Shown: positions 5,220 to 5,956 of the stretch, one piece after another
Position numbering within the stretch: the first letter of the stretch is position 1
How the letters are laid out: every line of letters begins with the position of its first letter
Assembly (NCBI GenBank): GCA_012515365.1
Contig: JAAYYM010000495.1
Location: 1 to 5,956 of the forward strand
DNA length: 5,956 nt
Direction of reading: 5' to 3'
Source of the DNA: Clostridia bacterium
GTDB lineage: Bacteria; Bacillota_A; Clostridia; Lachnospirales; Lachnospiraceae
Notes under the pieces: model-generated
What the model saw: the letters and a program-made list of their open reading frames with translations, nothing else
What the model was told of the DNA's origin: nothing
Database searches by the model: none
Translations under genes and position numbers: made by a program

Positions 5220-5956
5220 ATGCCTGAATTAAACGAAACACCGTCGGCCAATCGGCTGCATATAGGGATCTTTGGAAAAACAAATAGTGGAAAATCTTCA
5301 TTTATCAATGCATTTACCAATCAGGCCGTATCCATCGTTGCTGATGTTGCAGGAACGACGACGGATCCGGTTTATAAGGCAATGGAACTTCATCCTTTGG
5401 GACCATGTGAAATCATAGATACAGCCGGCTTTGATGATGTCAGTGAGCTGGGAGAAAAAAGAGTCGAAAAAACAAGACTTGCAGCAGAAAAATCCGATAT
5501 TGCCGTAATTGTGATCAGTGCAACACAAGAGGATTATGAGCAGGAATTGTCATGGTGTGAATATTTTAAACTGCATCATACGCCGGTTTTGATCGTATTG
5601 AACAAAACTGATTTATCGAAAAAAACAGATGTTATTATTGAAAATCTGACAAAGAAGCTAAAAGAACAAATTATTCCGATCAGCGCAAAATCAGGAGAAG
5701 GAATACAAGATGTGAAAACAGAAATGATACGATTAATCCCTGAAAATCATGGTCAAAGATTGATTACAGGAAATTTGGTCGCAAAATCAGATCTGGTATT
5801 GCTCGTGATGCCACAGGATATTCAGGCACCAAAAGGACGTCTTATCTTACCGCAGGTTCAGACAATTCGAGAGTTGTTGGACCGGCAATGTATGGTTATG
5901 TGTGTAACAACAGACCAGTTGGAAGAGGCCTTACGAAACCTGACAGTACCGCCGAA
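5220..5956 (+). CDS. hydF: [FeFe]-hydrogenase maturation GTPase HydF, 3'-truncated by window edge
   Basis: HydF is the GTPase scaffold on which the diiron subcluster of the [FeFe]-hydrogenase H-cluster is assembled with HydE and HydG before transfer to the hydrogenase. The first 245 codons are visible. The GTPase domain has G1 GKTNSGKSS (19-27), a switch I TTT (46-48) in DVAGTTTDPVYKAME (42-56), G3 DTAG (67-70) followed by FDD, G4 NKTD (128-131) and G5 SAK (155-157). The VAGTTTDPVYKAME and GFDD...LGEKR segments separate HydF from Era/MnmE-type GTPases. Residues from about 180 (VLLVMPQDIQAPKGRLILPQ) start the central dimerisation domain. The C-terminal [4Fe-4S]-binding domain lies beyond the window. 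The start ATG has GGAGGA at 5209-5214. The gene implies an H2-metabolising anaerobe. hydE and hydG are not in the window. Confidence 0.95.
   Translation, partial: MPELNETPSANRLHIGIFGKTNSGKSSFINAFTNQAVSIVADVAGTTTDPVYKAMELHPLGPCEIIDTAGFDDVSELGEKRVEKTRLAAEKSDIAVIVISATQEDYEQELSWCEYFKLHHTPVLIVLNKTDLSKKTDVIIENLTKKLKEQIIPISAKSGEGIQDVKTEMIRLIPENHGQRLITGNLVAKSDLVLLVMPQDIQAPKGRLILPQVQTIRELLDRQCMVMCVTTDQLEEALRNLTVPP

Noticed and set aside
5298..5528. A 76-codon minus-strand frame
   Set aside because: It is antisense to the HydF GTPase motifs, with no domain recognisable.

Overview
The window looks like chromosomal DNA of an anaerobic Firmicute, most likely class Clostridia and perhaps Lachnospiraceae. 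The base composition is moderately AT-rich, strong GGAGG-type ribosome binding sites precede nearly every gene, and the genes at both ends fit a fermentative anaerobe: an OPT-family peptide transporter on the left and the [FeFe]-hydrogenase maturation GTPase HydF on the right. The assignment rests on gene content only. Both edge genes are cut by the window.

Left block (1-2738, + strand): the end of an OPT-family oligopeptide transporter, then a PqqD-like protein (the RRE fold that binds peptides in RiPP pathways), then a chloramphenicol-acetyltransferase-fold O-acetyltransferase. Gaps are 13 and 16 nt and each gene has its own SD, so this is very probably one operon. A very short ORF (24-31 codons) with a strong SD follows and runs tail-to-tail into the next gene.

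Middle block (2729-4505): a YafY-type HTH/WYL regulator on the minus strand, divergent from a DJ-1/PfpI-family protein on the plus strand. The 141-nt intergenic region holds a consensus sigma-A promoter for the regulator (TTGACA, 17 nt, TATAAT). An 8-bp perfect inverted repeat overlaps that promoter and lies next to a TATAAT box pointing at the DJ-1 gene. This looks like a self-contained, autoregulated two-gene switch closed by a strong intrinsic terminator.

Right block (4503-5956, + strand): a pair of imperfect 19-bp direct repeats, possibly the worn end of an insertion sequence. Then come a RimJ/RimL-type GNAT acetyltransferase, with an in-frame TGA just upstream of its start, and the 5' three-fifths or so of hydF.

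No RNA gene, CRISPR array, intact mobile element or defence system was seen. The most unusual points are the transporter/PqqD/acetyltransferase operon, which has an RRE-type peptide-binding protein but no visible RiPP-modifying enzyme, and the compact regulator/DJ-1 switch.
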